Shown here in pieces: positions 28,194 through 28,375 of a stretch of DNA of 28,375 bases (its first letter is position 1; each line of letters starts with the position of its first letter). Source of the DNA: Chara braunii (taxonomy: Eukaryota > Streptophyta > Charophyceae > Charales > Characeae). Both the position numbers and the translations under genes were made by a program. The notes below the pieces were generated by a model, which ran no database searches, was not told where the DNA came from, and worked only from the letters and a program-made list of their open reading frames with translations. The stretch lies in assembly GCA_003427395.1 (NCBI GenBank), contig BFEA01000277.1, positions 280,271 through 308,645 on the forward strand, read 5' to 3'.

Positions 28194-28375
28194 TCCGCCA
28201 TGCCTGACTCTGCCTCGAGCTTCCCTGGTGCCGCACTACCCCAACTGGGGCCTTCCAAATGCAGCGCCNAACAAGGTGATGAAGATGGTGTCTACCATAG
28301 CCAGGTAAGTGCCCCGCCACTCTCCTACCATGCCCCNTTCTTCCTCCTCCTCAAGNTGGACTGCTCGCCATAGCC

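Larger units (their letters stand above)
27712..28375. other. low-complexity flank of element 3
   Basis: A plus-strand frame at 27758-28150 is open and Gln/Asn-rich (NNNNNN, QQQQQQQQ), but the composition comes from microsatellites and I would not call it a gene with confidence. It could equally be the leader or LTR of element 3, which points the other way. A CAG/GTAAGT string at 28302-28310 resembles a splice donor on the plus strand. Three N bases (28269, 28337, 28356) mark poor sequence. Confidence 0.3.

Noticed and set aside
1-28375. CRISPR arrays, tRNA and rRNA genes, bacterial promoters
   Set aside because: No regular repeat-spacer pattern, cloverleaf or rRNA-like block was noticed, and the sequence is clearly eukaryotic nuclear.

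Overview
The window looks like nuclear DNA of a plant-lineage eukaryote, most likely a streptophyte green alga. Two phase-compatible exons with GT-AG borders match the plastid glutamyl endopeptidase (S9 peptidase) of plants, and the rest is mostly chromodomain Ty3/Gypsy elements and a green-lineage type of Penelope-like element (PLE). The low-complexity coiled-coil and gag proteins remind me of characean (Chara-like) gene models, but that is recall, not something I could test.

Layout. 1-2040: a poly-G end, an array of TTGAC motifs, and a tandemly duplicated, broken coiled-coil gene. 2040-8105 (minus strand): a Penelope-like retroelement with direct copies of its 3' end on both sides (pseudo-LTRs). 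In coding order it has a glycine- and proline-rich, then charged ORF1 with a SAP-like end, a cysteine cluster, a GIY-YIG endonuclease placed N-terminal to the reverse transcriptase, and the RT. This is the permuted layout of the Naiad/Chlamys PLE groups. The copy is dead through frameshifts and a damaged RT motif C. 8106-12390 (plus): a Ty3/Gypsy element lacking both ends, abutting the PLE. 12391-12926: non-coding, with a possible LTR edge. 12927-18557 (plus): a second chromovirus of another family with many stops and frameshifts, followed by a GC-rich tract that may be LTR. 19723-21165 (minus): two host exons separated by a 1259-base intron. 21166-22993: repeat-rich non-coding DNA. 22994-27711 (minus): a third Ty3/Gypsy element, related to the first and the best preserved, except that part of its RT is replaced by unrelated AT-rich DNA. 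27712-28375: low-complexity sequence with CAA and 41-base repeats.

Together: a host gene whose introns or flanks have been filled by retroelements. No element looks autonomous as it stands. The permuted PLE with its associated ORF1 is the most interesting system; the general architecture is known in the green lineage, while this lineage and its ORF1 may be undescribed.
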